From Rhodobacteraceae bacterium HTCC2083 (GTDB taxonomy: Bacteria > Pseudomonadota > Alphaproteobacteria > Rhodobacterales > Rhodobacteraceae): a stretch of 64,000 nt of DNA. Below, in pieces: positions 53,141 to 61,435 of the stretch; the first letter of the stretch is position 1, and every line of letters begins with the position of its first letter. The stretch spans positions 1,844,476 to 1,908,475 of the forward strand of contig DS995276.1 of assembly GCA_000156115.1 (NCBI GenBank), written 5' to 3'. The notes beneath the pieces are model-generated. The model worked only from the letters and a program-made list of their open reading frames with translations. It did no database searches and was not told the origin of the DNA. Position numbers and translations under genes: made by a program.

Positions 53141-54730
53141 TCAGCGCGCGGTGATCTGAATCACTTCATAGGGGTTCAGAGACACATTGATAACGGGAGA
53201 CCGATAGACGAAATCGGTCAACTCAGCGCGCGTGTCATGTTCGTTCAAATAATACGTCTCACCATCAATCTGCACCGATAGCGCGTCAAAGCGCCCCTTG
53301 TTGGGACCCCAGATTTGGCCGTCGGACGTCGCACGGTCATAACCAATTTGTACGCCCTCCGCCGAGCTGAAGTCGGGGATGATTTCTCTGAGGTCCACTG
53401 TAAAATTCTCTTGGGCGGTCGAGTTGCTGCCAAAGTAGAACACAAAATCGCCATCGCTCTCGTAGGCTGCAATCTCCATGCCGTTCTCGACGCTTTCAAT
53501 ATCGAGCTTGATAAGTTCCGTACCGGGCAGAGCTTCGGACATAAGATCGAAAATCGCACCGCGCACTGTTTCAACTACTCGGCCCTGCGCGTCAGTCTCA
53601 ACGACGCCGTCGTCAGCAGGACCACCCAGATCGTTTGTAGTATTGTGGACAATCGGCCAGACTTGGGCACTGTCGACCCCCAGCTCGACCATGTTTTCCA
53701 CCATTTCCACATGGATCGCCATACTGCGCAACCCATTACCAGTACAGTTGCCCGTTTTCAGGTTCCATTCGGTAATGTGAAAATCCAGGTCCTGGCTGAA
53801 GCGGCTTTGCCAGACGTCGAAGTCCACATCCATGTAGTTGATTTCGCCAGAATTATTTTCGAAAGGGATCGGGAATTTGTTCCAGTAATAATGCTCGACA
53901 ACCCCGTCAATTTCCGCAAATGTCGAAGTGCTGAACTGGTCAATGATTGTGTTATTGGCCGCTGTTAGACGATCAATGAAACCAGCGCTGCTTCGTGAAG
54001 AGGCGTATTCGGACTCATTATAGGTCGATGCCATTTGAACGATGATATCGGCCTCTTCGACACCTGCGGCGTCTATACCGCGAGCGAGCGCTTGCACCGC
54101 GATGTTGGCGCGCTGGCCGTATTCGGTCTCGCCCATGAAGCTCCAATATTCATTTCCGATCTCGAAAGCTGAAATTTTGTCACCATATTCGCGCATGACC
54201 ATTTCCGCCCAAGTGTCTAGATCGTCACCAAAACTTGACAGGGGAGTTGTGGTCGGGATCGTAAGAGTGACATCGACATCAATGCGATCCATGAAAGACG
54301 TCAGTTCAGGGCGCAGATCGCCCTCTGCTGTTAACTGGGTTATATCAATGGCATCGAAACCGTCCTTATCCCCAGGGCCCAGCTCTGCTTGACCCGCTGG
54401 AAAGCGGATATTGTCGATTTCAAAAGCATCCATCGCACTATTGAAAGTGTCGGTCAGTATGCCCGCATCGGTGTGCACCGAATAGACCGCATTTGCACCG
54501 AACAAATCACTCGGCACGATCAGGCCAGTCCGTACGATTTCATTAGGTCCATCGGGTTCAATGGGTCTGATTGTGGCTTCAGCGTCATCAGCTTGAAGGG
54601 TTTTGCTGTCTACGGCTTCATATGCAATGTCGTCGGAATCCGAAGGGCTCAACATCGACATAAGCAACGGTAACAAAAGAAGAATTGCAATACCCATTTG
54701 AATAATCCCGCGTCTATGTCTTCTGTACAC
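53141..54730 (-). CDS. Membrane-anchored clan-A-like glycoside hydrolase
   Basis: A 529-residue protein. An N-terminal helix (residues 9-28) anchors or exports it. The large domain has clan-A glycosidase signs: 'FEIGNEYWSF' with the Asn-Glu acid/base (Asn193, Glu194) and 'FHITEWNLK' with a likely nucleophile Glu321, as in GH39, GH51 or GH79. A C-terminal beta-rich part ('FYFGSNSTAQENFTVDLRE') ends 'LNPYEVIQITAR'. The substrate is a polysaccharide or glycoside of unknown type. It lies alone between the decayed frame and the fad terminator, in an accessory zone; own promoter expected in 54731-54894. Confidence 0.72.
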   Translation of the reverse strand: MYRRHRRGIIQMGIAILLLLPLLMSMLSPSDSDDIAYEAVDSKTLQADDAEATIRPIEPDGPNEIVRTGLIVPSDLFGANAVYSVHTDAGILTDTFNSAMDAFEIDNIRFPAGQAELGPGDKDGFDAIDITQLTAEGDLRPELTSFMDRIDVDVTLTIPTTTPLSSFGDDLDTWAEMVMREYGDKISAFEIGNEYWSFMGETEYGQRANIAVQALARGIDAAGVEEADIIVQMASTYNESEYASSRSSAGFIDRLTAANNTIIDQFSTSTFAEIDGVVEHYYWNKFPIPFENNSGEINYMDVDFDVWQSRFSQDLDFHITEWNLKTGNCTGNGLRSMAIHVEMVENMVELGVDSAQVWPIVHNTTNDLGGPADDGVVETDAQGRVVETVRGAIFDLMSEALPGTELIKLDIESVENGMEIAAYESDGDFVFYFGSNSTAQENFTVDLREIIPDFSSAEGVQIGYDRATSDGQIWGPNKGRFDALSVQIDGETYYLNEHDTRAELTDFVYRSPVINVSLNPYEVIQITAR

Positions 54731-54894
54731 TTCTAACGTGGGTAGATGGGGCTACTGCTACAAGTTTTTAAAGTGCAGACCTGAAGTTGCAAATATGCAG
54801 GTTTTTGAATTTAATAACTGAATGCTGCCTAAATTCGGTGAAAATCGACCAAATCAGGCTGTACTAAGACTGGTGCTGCCCAGAAAAACTACCT

Positions 54895-54930
54895 CTGAAA
54901 AACGAATAGGGCGCACCGAAATGCGCCCTA
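54895..54930 (-). terminator. Intrinsic terminator of the beta-oxidation unit
   Basis: On the minus strand TAGGGCGCA-TTTCGG-TGCGCCCTA is a perfect 9-bp stem with TTCGTTTTT after it. It lies 22 bases past the fadB/J-like stop. Confidence 0.88.
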
Positions 54931-54951
54931 CTGTTCTGGATTTGAAGCCAA

Positions 54952-57156
54952 TCAGGCCGCTGCGGCTTTTTCGTTTCCAAAGCGTCCGTAGAAGCTTTGG
55001 TTCTTCGCCGCCATTTCACGCAGCAAATCGGGGCATTTGAAACGCTGGCCGAACATTTCTTCCAGCTCGTCACAGCGCTCGGCTGCATATGCAGACCCCA
55101 GCATATCGAGCCATGACAGCGGCCCACCGGACCAAGGCGCAAAGCCCCAACCCAAGATCGCGCCAACGTCGCCTTCGCGAATGTCCATCAACACGCCTTC
55201 TTCCAAAGCGCGCACAGCTTCCAAACACTGAGAGAACATCAAACGGTGCTGCACGTCGATCAAGCTTGGTTGCTTGTCCGACACAGGGAACTTATCGCGC
55301 AGCCCCCCCCAAATTCCGACGCGTTTGCCCTTTTCATCGTACTCATAATAACCAGCATTTGCCTTGCGACCCATGCGGCCTTGGTCAAACAAGTAGAACA
55401 AAACATCGTCCGCTGCGCCTGCGTCATAGGCATTGCCAAGCGCTTCTTTTGTGGCTTTGGCGATCTTCATACCAAGGTCAATCGAGGTCTCGTCGTTAAG
55501 CTGCAAAGGACCTACAGGGAACCCAAGCTGACGCGCGGCATTGTCGACCAACGCGGGCTCCACGCCTTCGCCAACCATGCGCACACCCTCGTTGATGTAG
55601 GGAATAATGCAGCGGTTGGCGTAGAAGAAACGCGCGTCGTTCACGACGATCGGTGTCTTGCGGATTTGGCGTACATAGTCGAGCGCTTTGGCCACCGCGC
55701 GATCGCCGGTTTCGGCGCCTTTGATGATCTCCACCAGCAACATTTTCTCCACGGGTGAGAAGAAGTGGATGCCAATGAACTGCTCAGGACGTTTGGACGC
55801 TTTCGCCAAGTCGCTGATCGGCAGGGTCGAGGTGTTGGAGGCAAAGATGCACTCCTCTGGGATCACGGCTTCGACTTTGGCCGTGATCTCGGCCTTGACC
55901 TTTGGGTCTTCAAAAACCGCTTCGATGATCAGGTCCACTCCTTCGAGAGCGCCCAAATCGGAGGTGGCTGTGATGCGGTCTAAAAGCGCCTCTTTCTTCT
56001 CGGGAGTCGCTTTTTTGCGCGCGATGCCCTTGTCCATGTAACTTGCGGAGTAGGCTTTGCCTTTGTCAGCGGCTTCTTGGTTTTGGTCGATCAGCACGAC
56101 TTCTATGCCGGCTTGCGCGGAGACCAATGCGATGCCAGCCCCCATCATGCCTGCACCGAGAACACCAATCTTTTTGACGCGTTGGTCTGGCACATCTGCG
56201 GGGCGTACCGCCCCTTTGTCGAGCGCCTCTTTGTTCAGGAACAACGACCGGATCATCGCAGAAGACGACGGGTTCATCAGTATATTGGTGAACCAACGTG
56301 CCTCGATTTTGAGGGCGGTATCGAAGGGCACAAGCGCGCCTTCATAGACTGCGGATAGCAAAGCTTTAGCTGCAGGAAACGCGCCTTGGGTCTTGCCGTT
56401 GACCATCGCAGAGGCCCCGACGAATGTCATGAAGCCCGCAGGATGGTAGGGTGCGCCACCGGGCATTTTGTAGCCTTTCGCGTCCCATGGTTTCAAAAGG
56501 TCCGCGTCTTTGGCAGAGAAAACCCAAGCGCGCGCGTCGGCCATCGGATCAGCACTGACTTCGTCAATCATGCCTGCAGATTTTGCTTTCGCGGGGGCAA
56601 GCAACTTACCCTCTAGCAGGAACGGTGATGCGGCCATGGCACCCATTTTGCGCACGAAACGTGTCGTGCCGCCCGCGCCGGGAAAGATGCCAACCATGAT
56701 TTCTGGCAGGCCGACCTTCGCTTTAGGATTATCCGCGCAAAAGATGCGATGTGTGGCAAGCGGCAGCTCAAGTCCGATACCAACAGCCGTCCCTGGCAGG
56801 ACAGAGGCAACGGGCTTGCCGCCCTTGTTGGTTTTTGGATCCATGCCTGCGCGCTCGATCTTGCGCAGCAGCGTGTGGATGCTCATGATGCCTTCAAACA
56901 GACCCGTGGCAGGATTTTCACCTGTGTCCATTTTCATCTTAGCGAGCACATTTAAATCCATACCACCCGCAAAGCTGTCCGCTTTGCCAGAGGTAATGAT
57001 GATGCCTTTCACCGCCTCGTCGGCGAGCGCGTCGTCGAAATGCGCCTCCAAGTCGATGAAACCCTGCTGGTTCATCACGTTCATGGATTTGCCAACGGCG
57101 TCCCACGTGATTGTTGCGATGCCGTCGGCATCTTTGATCATTGTAAAGTCGGTCAT
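54952..57156 (-). CDS. fadJ: Enoyl-CoA hydratase / 3-hydroxyacyl-CoA dehydrogenase (FadB/FadJ-like)
   Basis: A 734-residue bifunctional enzyme of fatty-acid degradation. Residues 1 to about 290 are the crotonase domain ('GIIITSGKADSFAGGMDLNV', 'VGLPEIMVGIFPGAGGT'); the dehydrogenase begins at 'KIGVLGAGMMGAGIALVSAQ' and has 'FASNTSTLPISDLA' and 'FIGIHFFSPVEKMLLVEII'. AGGAGATAACT precedes the ATG. The thiolase partner is encoded upstream with an NTF2-like gene between. Gene symbol is by similarity; fadB would also serve. Confidence 0.93.
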   Translation of the reverse strand: MTDFTMIKDADGIATITWDAVGKSMNVMNQQGFIDLEAHFDDALADEAVKGIIITSGKADSFAGGMDLNVLAKMKMDTGENPATGLFEGIMSIHTLLRKIERAGMDPKTNKGGKPVASVLPGTAVGIGLELPLATHRIFCADNPKAKVGLPEIMVGIFPGAGGTTRFVRKMGAMAASPFLLEGKLLAPAKAKSAGMIDEVSADPMADARAWVFSAKDADLLKPWDAKGYKMPGGAPYHPAGFMTFVGASAMVNGKTQGAFPAAKALLSAVYEGALVPFDTALKIEARWFTNILMNPSSSAMIRSLFLNKEALDKGAVRPADVPDQRVKKIGVLGAGMMGAGIALVSAQAGIEVVLIDQNQEAADKGKAYSASYMDKGIARKKATPEKKEALLDRITATSDLGALEGVDLIIEAVFEDPKVKAEITAKVEAVIPEECIFASNTSTLPISDLAKASKRPEQFIGIHFFSPVEKMLLVEIIKGAETGDRAVAKALDYVRQIRKTPIVVNDARFFYANRCIIPYINEGVRMVGEGVEPALVDNAARQLGFPVGPLQLNDETSIDLGMKIAKATKEALGNAYDAGAADDVLFYLFDQGRMGRKANAGYYEYDEKGKRVGIWGGLRDKFPVSDKQPSLIDVQHRLMFSQCLEAVRALEEGVLMDIREGDVGAILGWGFAPWSGGPLSWLDMLGSAYAAERCDELEEMFGQRFKCPDLLREMAAKNQSFYGRFGNEKAAAA

Positions 57157-57275
57157 AGTTATCTCCTGTTTGGAGGCGATTTGCTCAGGAAGAGATCATT
57201 TAGATCAGCGATCGTCATTCCAACTTCCAAATTCGCACAGTTGTCTTGTGTTGCTTTGCTTGCTCTAGGGCTGTG

Positions 57276-57866
57276 TCAGTCCTGCATTCGGCTCTTTATC
57301 GCATGTGATGTTTGCAGCCCGTCCGAGACTTTCGGCTTCAGATACGGAAACTGCTGGTTACTGAGGTTGTTCGTGATCTCTACCAAGTACCAGCGACCAC
57401 TTTGCTTTAGCATGCGCATGCGTGAATCGACGGGTTCTACAATTTGAATCCCTTCCTTCAACAGATAGCAGGTATGATACCCCTCGATCTGGTCGCCACT
57501 GATCCGTTGCGCACTTTCGCCGACACGCTTGATGTGATCGACGCCGTGTTTTTCAGCGTGCTTGGTCATCATTGCGAAGAACTTATGAGAATCGTCATGC
57601 GTCTTAACGATTTTATCGAGATCATCGAGGTGAACAGTATAGGGCAGCACGTGAAGCCCACACCAAGCATCCAAATCGCCCGCCATGTTGCATTCGCTCA
57701 TGCTGTCGATGAAATCTTGGTAGATGTGAAGAGCTTCACTCTCTTTCACCCGTTGTTCCACTGTGTCCTTTTCCATCTGAATAACCGCCGGCGAGCGAGG
57801 ACGAAATAAGTCTCCGTAACCGACCTCCGCTATCGGATCGATCTTTGGGTCATTGGACGAAGACAT
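57276..57866 (-). CDS. NTF2/SnoaL-like protein between thiolase and fadJ
   Basis: A 196-residue protein of unknown function. Pattern and length suggest an NTF2/SnoaL-like cone fold: 'YQDFIDSMSECNMAGDLDAW', 'DDSHKFFAMMTKHAEKHGVD', 'IEGYHTCYLLKEGIQIVEP' and 'MLKQSGRWYLVEITNNLSN'. It starts one base before the thiolase stop region, so it is in the beta-oxidation transcript. A role in binding or turning over an acyl intermediate is possible but unproven. Confidence 0.72.
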   Translation of the reverse strand: MSSSNDPKIDPIAEVGYGDLFRPRSPAVIQMEKDTVEQRVKESEALHIYQDFIDSMSECNMAGDLDAWCGLHVLPYTVHLDDLDKIVKTHDDSHKFFAMMTKHAEKHGVDHIKRVGESAQRISGDQIEGYHTCYLLKEGIQIVEPVDSRMRMLKQSGRWYLVEITNNLSNQQFPYLKPKVSDGLQTSHAIKSRMQD

Positions 57867-57868
57867 CT

Positions 57869-59080
57869 TTAAACACGCTCAATAATCGTTGCGGCACCCA
57901 TGCCGGATGCGATGCAAAGCGTGGCCAGGCCGACACCTTTGCCTGTTCGCTCTAGCTCGTCCAAAAGCGTACCGATGATTATAGCACCTGTCGCACCCAG
58001 CGGGTGACCCATCGCGATGGAACCGCCGTTCACGTTGACCTTGTCGTGATCCACGTTGAACGCCTGCATGAAGCGCATGACGACAGATGCGAAGGCTTCG
58101 TTCACTTCGAACAAATCAATGTCTGAAATGGACATGCCGTTGTCGGCAAGGATCTTTTCCGTCACTGGAACAGGGCCAGTCAGCATAATGGTCGGGTCTG
58201 TGCCGATCTTCGCTGTCGCGCGGATCTTTGCCCGGGGCTTCAGACCATGTTTTTCGCCAAATTCTTTGTTGCCAATTAAAACGGCAGCTGCGCCATCCAC
58301 GATACCAGAAGAATTACCTGCATGGTGAATGTGGTTGATACGTTCAAGATGAGGGTATTTCATCAGCGCGATTTTGTCGAAACCAGGCATGACTTCACCC
58401 ATGGCTTGGAACGCAGGGTTCAGCGAACCAAGGCTTTGCATATCCGTTTGGGGACGCATGTATTCGTCATGATCTAGGATTGGGATACCGTTCTGATCGT
58501 TGATGCCGATCACGGATTTGGTGAAACGGCCTTCGTCCCAAGCCACTTTTGCACGGCGCTGGGATTCAACGGCCAATGCGTCAGCCTCGTCACGGCTGAA
58601 GCCATATTCCGTTGCGATAATATCCGCAGAGATACCCTGCGGGACGAAATACTGATCCATCGCAATACTTGGATCAACGGCAATCGCGGCACCGTCAGAG
58701 CCCATCGCAACGCGACCCATCATTTCAACGCCACCTGCGATATAGGCATCACCCGCGCCACCTTTGACTTGGTTCGCGGCCAAGTTTACCGCTTCCATGC
58801 CAGACGCGCAAAAGCGATTGATCGCAAGGCCTGGGATACGTTCATCCAGATCAGAAGCGAGCACAGCAGAGCGTGCAAGACAGCCCCCTTGCTCCATCAC
58901 TTGCGTGACGTTGCCCCAGATCACGTCCTCAACAGCGTGACCCTCAAGGTTGTTGCGTTCTTTAACAGCGTTCAGCGTTTGCGCAGACAGACGTAGGCCG
59001 GTCACTTCATGGAGCGATCCGTCTTTGCGCCCTTTACCACGCGGTGTGCGCAGCGCGTCGTATATGTAAGCTTCGGTCAT
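57869..59080 (-). CDS. fadA: Acetyl-CoA C-acyltransferase (thiolase)
   Basis: A 403-residue thiolase closing the beta-oxidation cycle. The acyl-binding Cys91 is in 'NRFCASGMEAVNLA', the His in 'GHPLGATGAIIIG', and the second Cys in 'LCIASGMGAATII'. The opening 'YIYDALRTPRGKGRKDGSLH' is typical. AAGGAGAG precedes the ATG. It lies between the GST and NTF2-like genes. Confidence 0.94.
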   Translation of the reverse strand: MTEAYIYDALRTPRGKGRKDGSLHEVTGLRLSAQTLNAVKERNNLEGHAVEDVIWGNVTQVMEQGGCLARSAVLASDLDERIPGLAINRFCASGMEAVNLAANQVKGGAGDAYIAGGVEMMGRVAMGSDGAAIAVDPSIAMDQYFVPQGISADIIATEYGFSRDEADALAVESQRRAKVAWDEGRFTKSVIGINDQNGIPILDHDEYMRPQTDMQSLGSLNPAFQAMGEVMPGFDKIALMKYPHLERINHIHHAGNSSGIVDGAAAVLIGNKEFGEKHGLKPRAKIRATAKIGTDPTIMLTGPVPVTEKILADNGMSISDIDLFEVNEAFASVVMRFMQAFNVDHDKVNVNGGSIAMGHPLGATGAIIIGTLLDELERTGKGVGLATLCIASGMGAATIIERV

Positions 59081-59093
59081 AATATTGCTCTCC

Positions 59094-59738
59094 TTAAGCG
59101 CGATCAGCTGGGCTGCCGGGCATCAAATCATAGGGATGTTTCCAACCTGGCGTCTTCTCAATCCGTGTGAGCCAAGCATCGATATGAGGCCAGTCCGCGC
59201 GGATAAAACCGAACGGCTCTGGGTAAAATAGGTAACCGCAACAAGAGATGTCGGCGACCGTGATGGATGGGCCAACGATCCAGTCTTTATCTGCAAGGTG
59301 ATCGTTTAAAACGGCGTATGCAGCTTTCAGGCGGCTTTGGTTGAAGGTGATAACCTCTTTGGGGCGCTTGTCCTCTGATAGGAAATTCATCAAGAACCGC
59401 GTAGGCCCTACGACGGAACTGAGCTTATGATTGTCCCATAAGACCCAACGCAACACTTCTCGCCGCGTTTCAGGGCTGTCGCCCGTCAGTTTTTGGCTAA
59501 GGTGGACAATGTAATCTTGGATCGCGCCCGATTGGGTGATCGTGTAGTCGTGATCCGTATCGATCAATGCAGGCACTTCACCCATCGCATTGACGTTGGA
59601 TTTGAATGCGTCGGAACGTGCTTCACCCCCGAAGAAATCTACATAAACCGCCTCCCAAGGGAGGCCTGACAATTCCAAAGTGAGCGCGGCCTTGTAAGCG
59701 TTGCCACTTTCGCCGAAGCAATAGAGTTTCAATGTCAA
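59094..59738 (-). CDS. Glutathione S-transferase
   Basis: A 214-residue GST. The thioredoxin-like half has 'LKLYCFGESGNAYKAALTLE' and 'VPALIDTDHDYTITQSGAI'; the helical half has 'WIVGPSITVADISCCGYLF'. The start is TTG at 59738, with AGGA 8 bases upstream; no ATG fits. Its place at the head of the thiolase unit suggests defence against reactive acyl or enoyl products. The 287-base gap above it holds strong inverted repeats. Confidence 0.87.
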   Translation of the reverse strand: MTLKLYCFGESGNAYKAALTLELSGLPWEAVYVDFFGGEARSDAFKSNVNAMGEVPALIDTDHDYTITQSGAIQDYIVHLSQKLTGDSPETRREVLRWVLWDNHKLSSVVGPTRFLMNFLSEDKRPKEVITFNQSRLKAAYAVLNDHLADKDWIVGPSITVADISCCGYLFYPEPFGFIRADWPHIDAWLTRIEKTPGWKHPYDLMPGSPADRA

Positions 59739-59767
59739 AGGGCTGGTCCTTTTTGTGAGGGCAGGCC

Positions 59768-59784
59768 GGGGGTTTCACACCCCC
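59768..59784. other. GC-rich stem-loop in the GST leader
   Basis: GGGGGT-TTCAC-ACCCCC is a perfect 6-bp stem, 30 bases before the GST start on its leader. No T-run follows on either strand. Confidence 0.45.
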
Positions 59785-59861
59785 AGCCCCCCGTGAAGTT
59801 TATCTCGGGAGATGAAGCGGGCTGTTTACTGGCGATTAAAGTTAACGCGTTAGTCAATATG

Positions 59862-59980
59862 GCGCAGGGCAGACTGAAGAGTTGAGCCTTGTCAAAGATG
59901 AAGCTCCATCGCCCTGCGCAGGTGCCGCCTAGCGAGACTACGAGGCGGGTGATGGGGAAATCTATCATAGCTTCATCTTT
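59862..59980. other. Multi-stem palindromic element between acyl-CoA dehydrogenase and GST genes
   Basis: Nested arms: AAAGATGAAGCT (59894-59905) pairs with AGCTTCATCTTT (59969-59980), 12 bp perfect; CCATC (59906-59910) with GATGG (59951-59955); CCGCCT (59925-59930) with AGGCGG (59943-59948). A rival pair, GCGCAGGGC (59862-59870) with GCCCTGCGC (59911-59919), crosses the big stem, and CCTGCGCAGG (59913-59922) is itself a palindrome. It could be an RNA leader switch for the GST-fad unit, a small RNA, or a palindromic mobile remnant. The gap 59739-60025 holds nothing else clear. Confidence 0.55.
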
Positions 59981-60025
59981 CAAAATAAACTTCCCCCAGA
60001 GGGCAACTTTCATCCTGCGTTGCGA

Positions 60026-61165
60026 TTATTTGAATGAGCGACTTATCAGCTCTTTCATGATTTCATTTGTGCCGCCATAGATTCGCTGAACCCGCGCATC
60101 CGTCCACATTTCCGCGACCGCATATTCTTGCATGAAGCCGTACCCACCGTGCAGTTGCAAGCATTCGTCAAGCACTTCGCCTTGCGTTTCCGTGAGCCAG
60201 TACTTTGCCATTGCCGCTTTCTCGACGGTGAGTTCGCCCTTGAGATGCTCGGAAATGCACTCATCCAAGAACGCGCGCGCAACAGTTGTTTTGGTCTGAC
60301 ACTCAGCTAGTTTAAAGCGCGTGTTCTGGAATTGCATGATCGGTCCGCCAAAGGCTTGGCGCTCTTTGCAGTATTCAATCGTGCGCGCGACAGCACCTTC
60401 CATGGCACCCACCGCGCCACAGCCGATGATCAGGCGCTCTTGCGGAAGTTGCTGCATCATTTGATAGAAGCCGAGGTTTTCTTCGCCGCCCAAAATATTC
60501 TCAGCAGGTATATCAACATTGTCAAAGAAAAGTTCTGAAGTATCTGCCGCATGGGCACCGATCTTGTCGAGGTTTCGGCCACGTGCGAACCCTTCCGCGC
60601 CCTCTGTCTCAAGTATCACCAGCGATGTGCCCTTGGAGCCTTCAGCCGGATTGGTCTTCGCGGCCACAAGGATTAAGTTCGCGTGTTGGCCGTTGGTGAT
60701 GAAGGTCTTTTGACCATTCAATTTGTAGGAATTGCCCTCCTTGATCGCGCGTGTCTTGATTGCCTGCACGTCAGAGCCGCCCGAGGGTTCCGTCATCGCC
60801 AACGCGCCGACAAGTTCGCCGGAAATCATCTTCGGAAGCAGACGTTTCTTTTGATTTTCTGTACCGCAGGCCAAAATGTAGTGCGCGACGATGCCCGAAT
60901 GAATGCCGTGACCCCAGCTTGCTAAATTGGCGCGCGAGCCTTCCATCAAGATCACCGCTTCGTGGCCGAAATCGCCACCAACGCCACCGTATTCTTCAGG
61001 GATCGACGGGCACAACAAACCAAGCGCGCCAGCTTCTTGCCAGGTCTCGATATCCATCTGACCTTGCTTGCGCCATTTGTCGTACTTGGGCATCCATTCG
61101 GTCGTGATGAAGCTCTCGGTCATCTCTGCGAGCATTTTATGCTCGTCTGTCATCCATGTGCTCAT
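60026..61165 (-). CDS. Acyl-CoA dehydrogenase
   Basis: A 379-residue FAD enzyme. '[20 protein letters not shown]', '[20 protein letters not shown]' and '[19 protein letters not shown]' with '[15 protein letters not shown]' are family signatures. It resembles short- or medium-chain and 'FadE-like' dehydrogenases; the chain length cannot be read. The 70-residue gene follows upstream by 13 bases. It belongs to the beta-oxidation block. Confidence 0.92.
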   Translation of the reverse strand: MSTWMTDEHKMLAEMTESFITTEWMPKYDKWRKQGQMDIETWQEAGALGLLCPSIPEEYGGVGGDFGHEAVILMEGSRANLASWGHGIHSGIVAHYILACGTENQKKRLLPKMISGELVGALAMTEPSGGSDVQAIKTRAIKEGNSYKLNGQKTFITNGQHANLILVAAKTNPAEGSKGTSLVILETEGAEGFARGRNLDKIGAHAADTSELFFDNVDIPAENILGGEENLGFYQMMQQLPQERLIIGCGAVGAMEGAVARTIEYCKERQAFGGPIMQFQNTRFKLAECQTKTTVARAFLDECISEHLKGELTVEKAAMAKYWLTETQGEVLDECLQLHGGYGFMQEYAVAEMWTDARVQRIYGGTNEIMKELISRSFK

Positions 61166-61178
61166 GACACTCTCCCCT

Positions 61179-61391
61179 TTATCGTTTGCGCGCGTCTAAC
61201 TCAGCGTTAAAAATCCGCAATCGATGCGGCAGGTTTTCGTCGTGCGTGACGCTGTCAAAGTTCTCGAACAGAAAAGACAGTGCTTCGCCTTCATCCAGCC
61301 CCGAGTCGCTCGCAAATCGTTTAAGACGGCGATAACCATCTTCGGTCATCGAGACCGGGAAATGTCGAGTAAGGCGAAACCGTTTCGGCAA
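61179..61391 (-). CDS. 70-residue conserved protein between two acyl-CoA dehydrogenases
   Basis: A basic small protein, '[20 protein letters not shown]' and '[20 protein letters not shown]' to '[12 protein letters not shown]'. A TTG at 61391 with AAAGGA six bases before it gives this start, as in Roseobacter homologues; upstream in-frame codons lie inside the next gene. The look is a ribbon-helix-helix-like or helical protein. It might be a regulator or accessory factor of the dehydrogenases; unknown. Confidence 0.72.
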   Translation of the reverse strand: MPKRFRLTRHFPVSMTEDGYRRLKRFASDSGLDEGEALSFLFENFDSVTHDENLPHRLRIFNAELDARKR

Positions 61392-61435
61392 AGCGCGTCC
61401 TTTGGTAACCCTGTGTGGTTTCCCACGCAGGACTT

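Noticed and set aside
59739-60013. A minus-strand open frame in the GST leader
   Set aside because: Its coding look is poor and it runs through the palindromic arms; no start or family is convincing.
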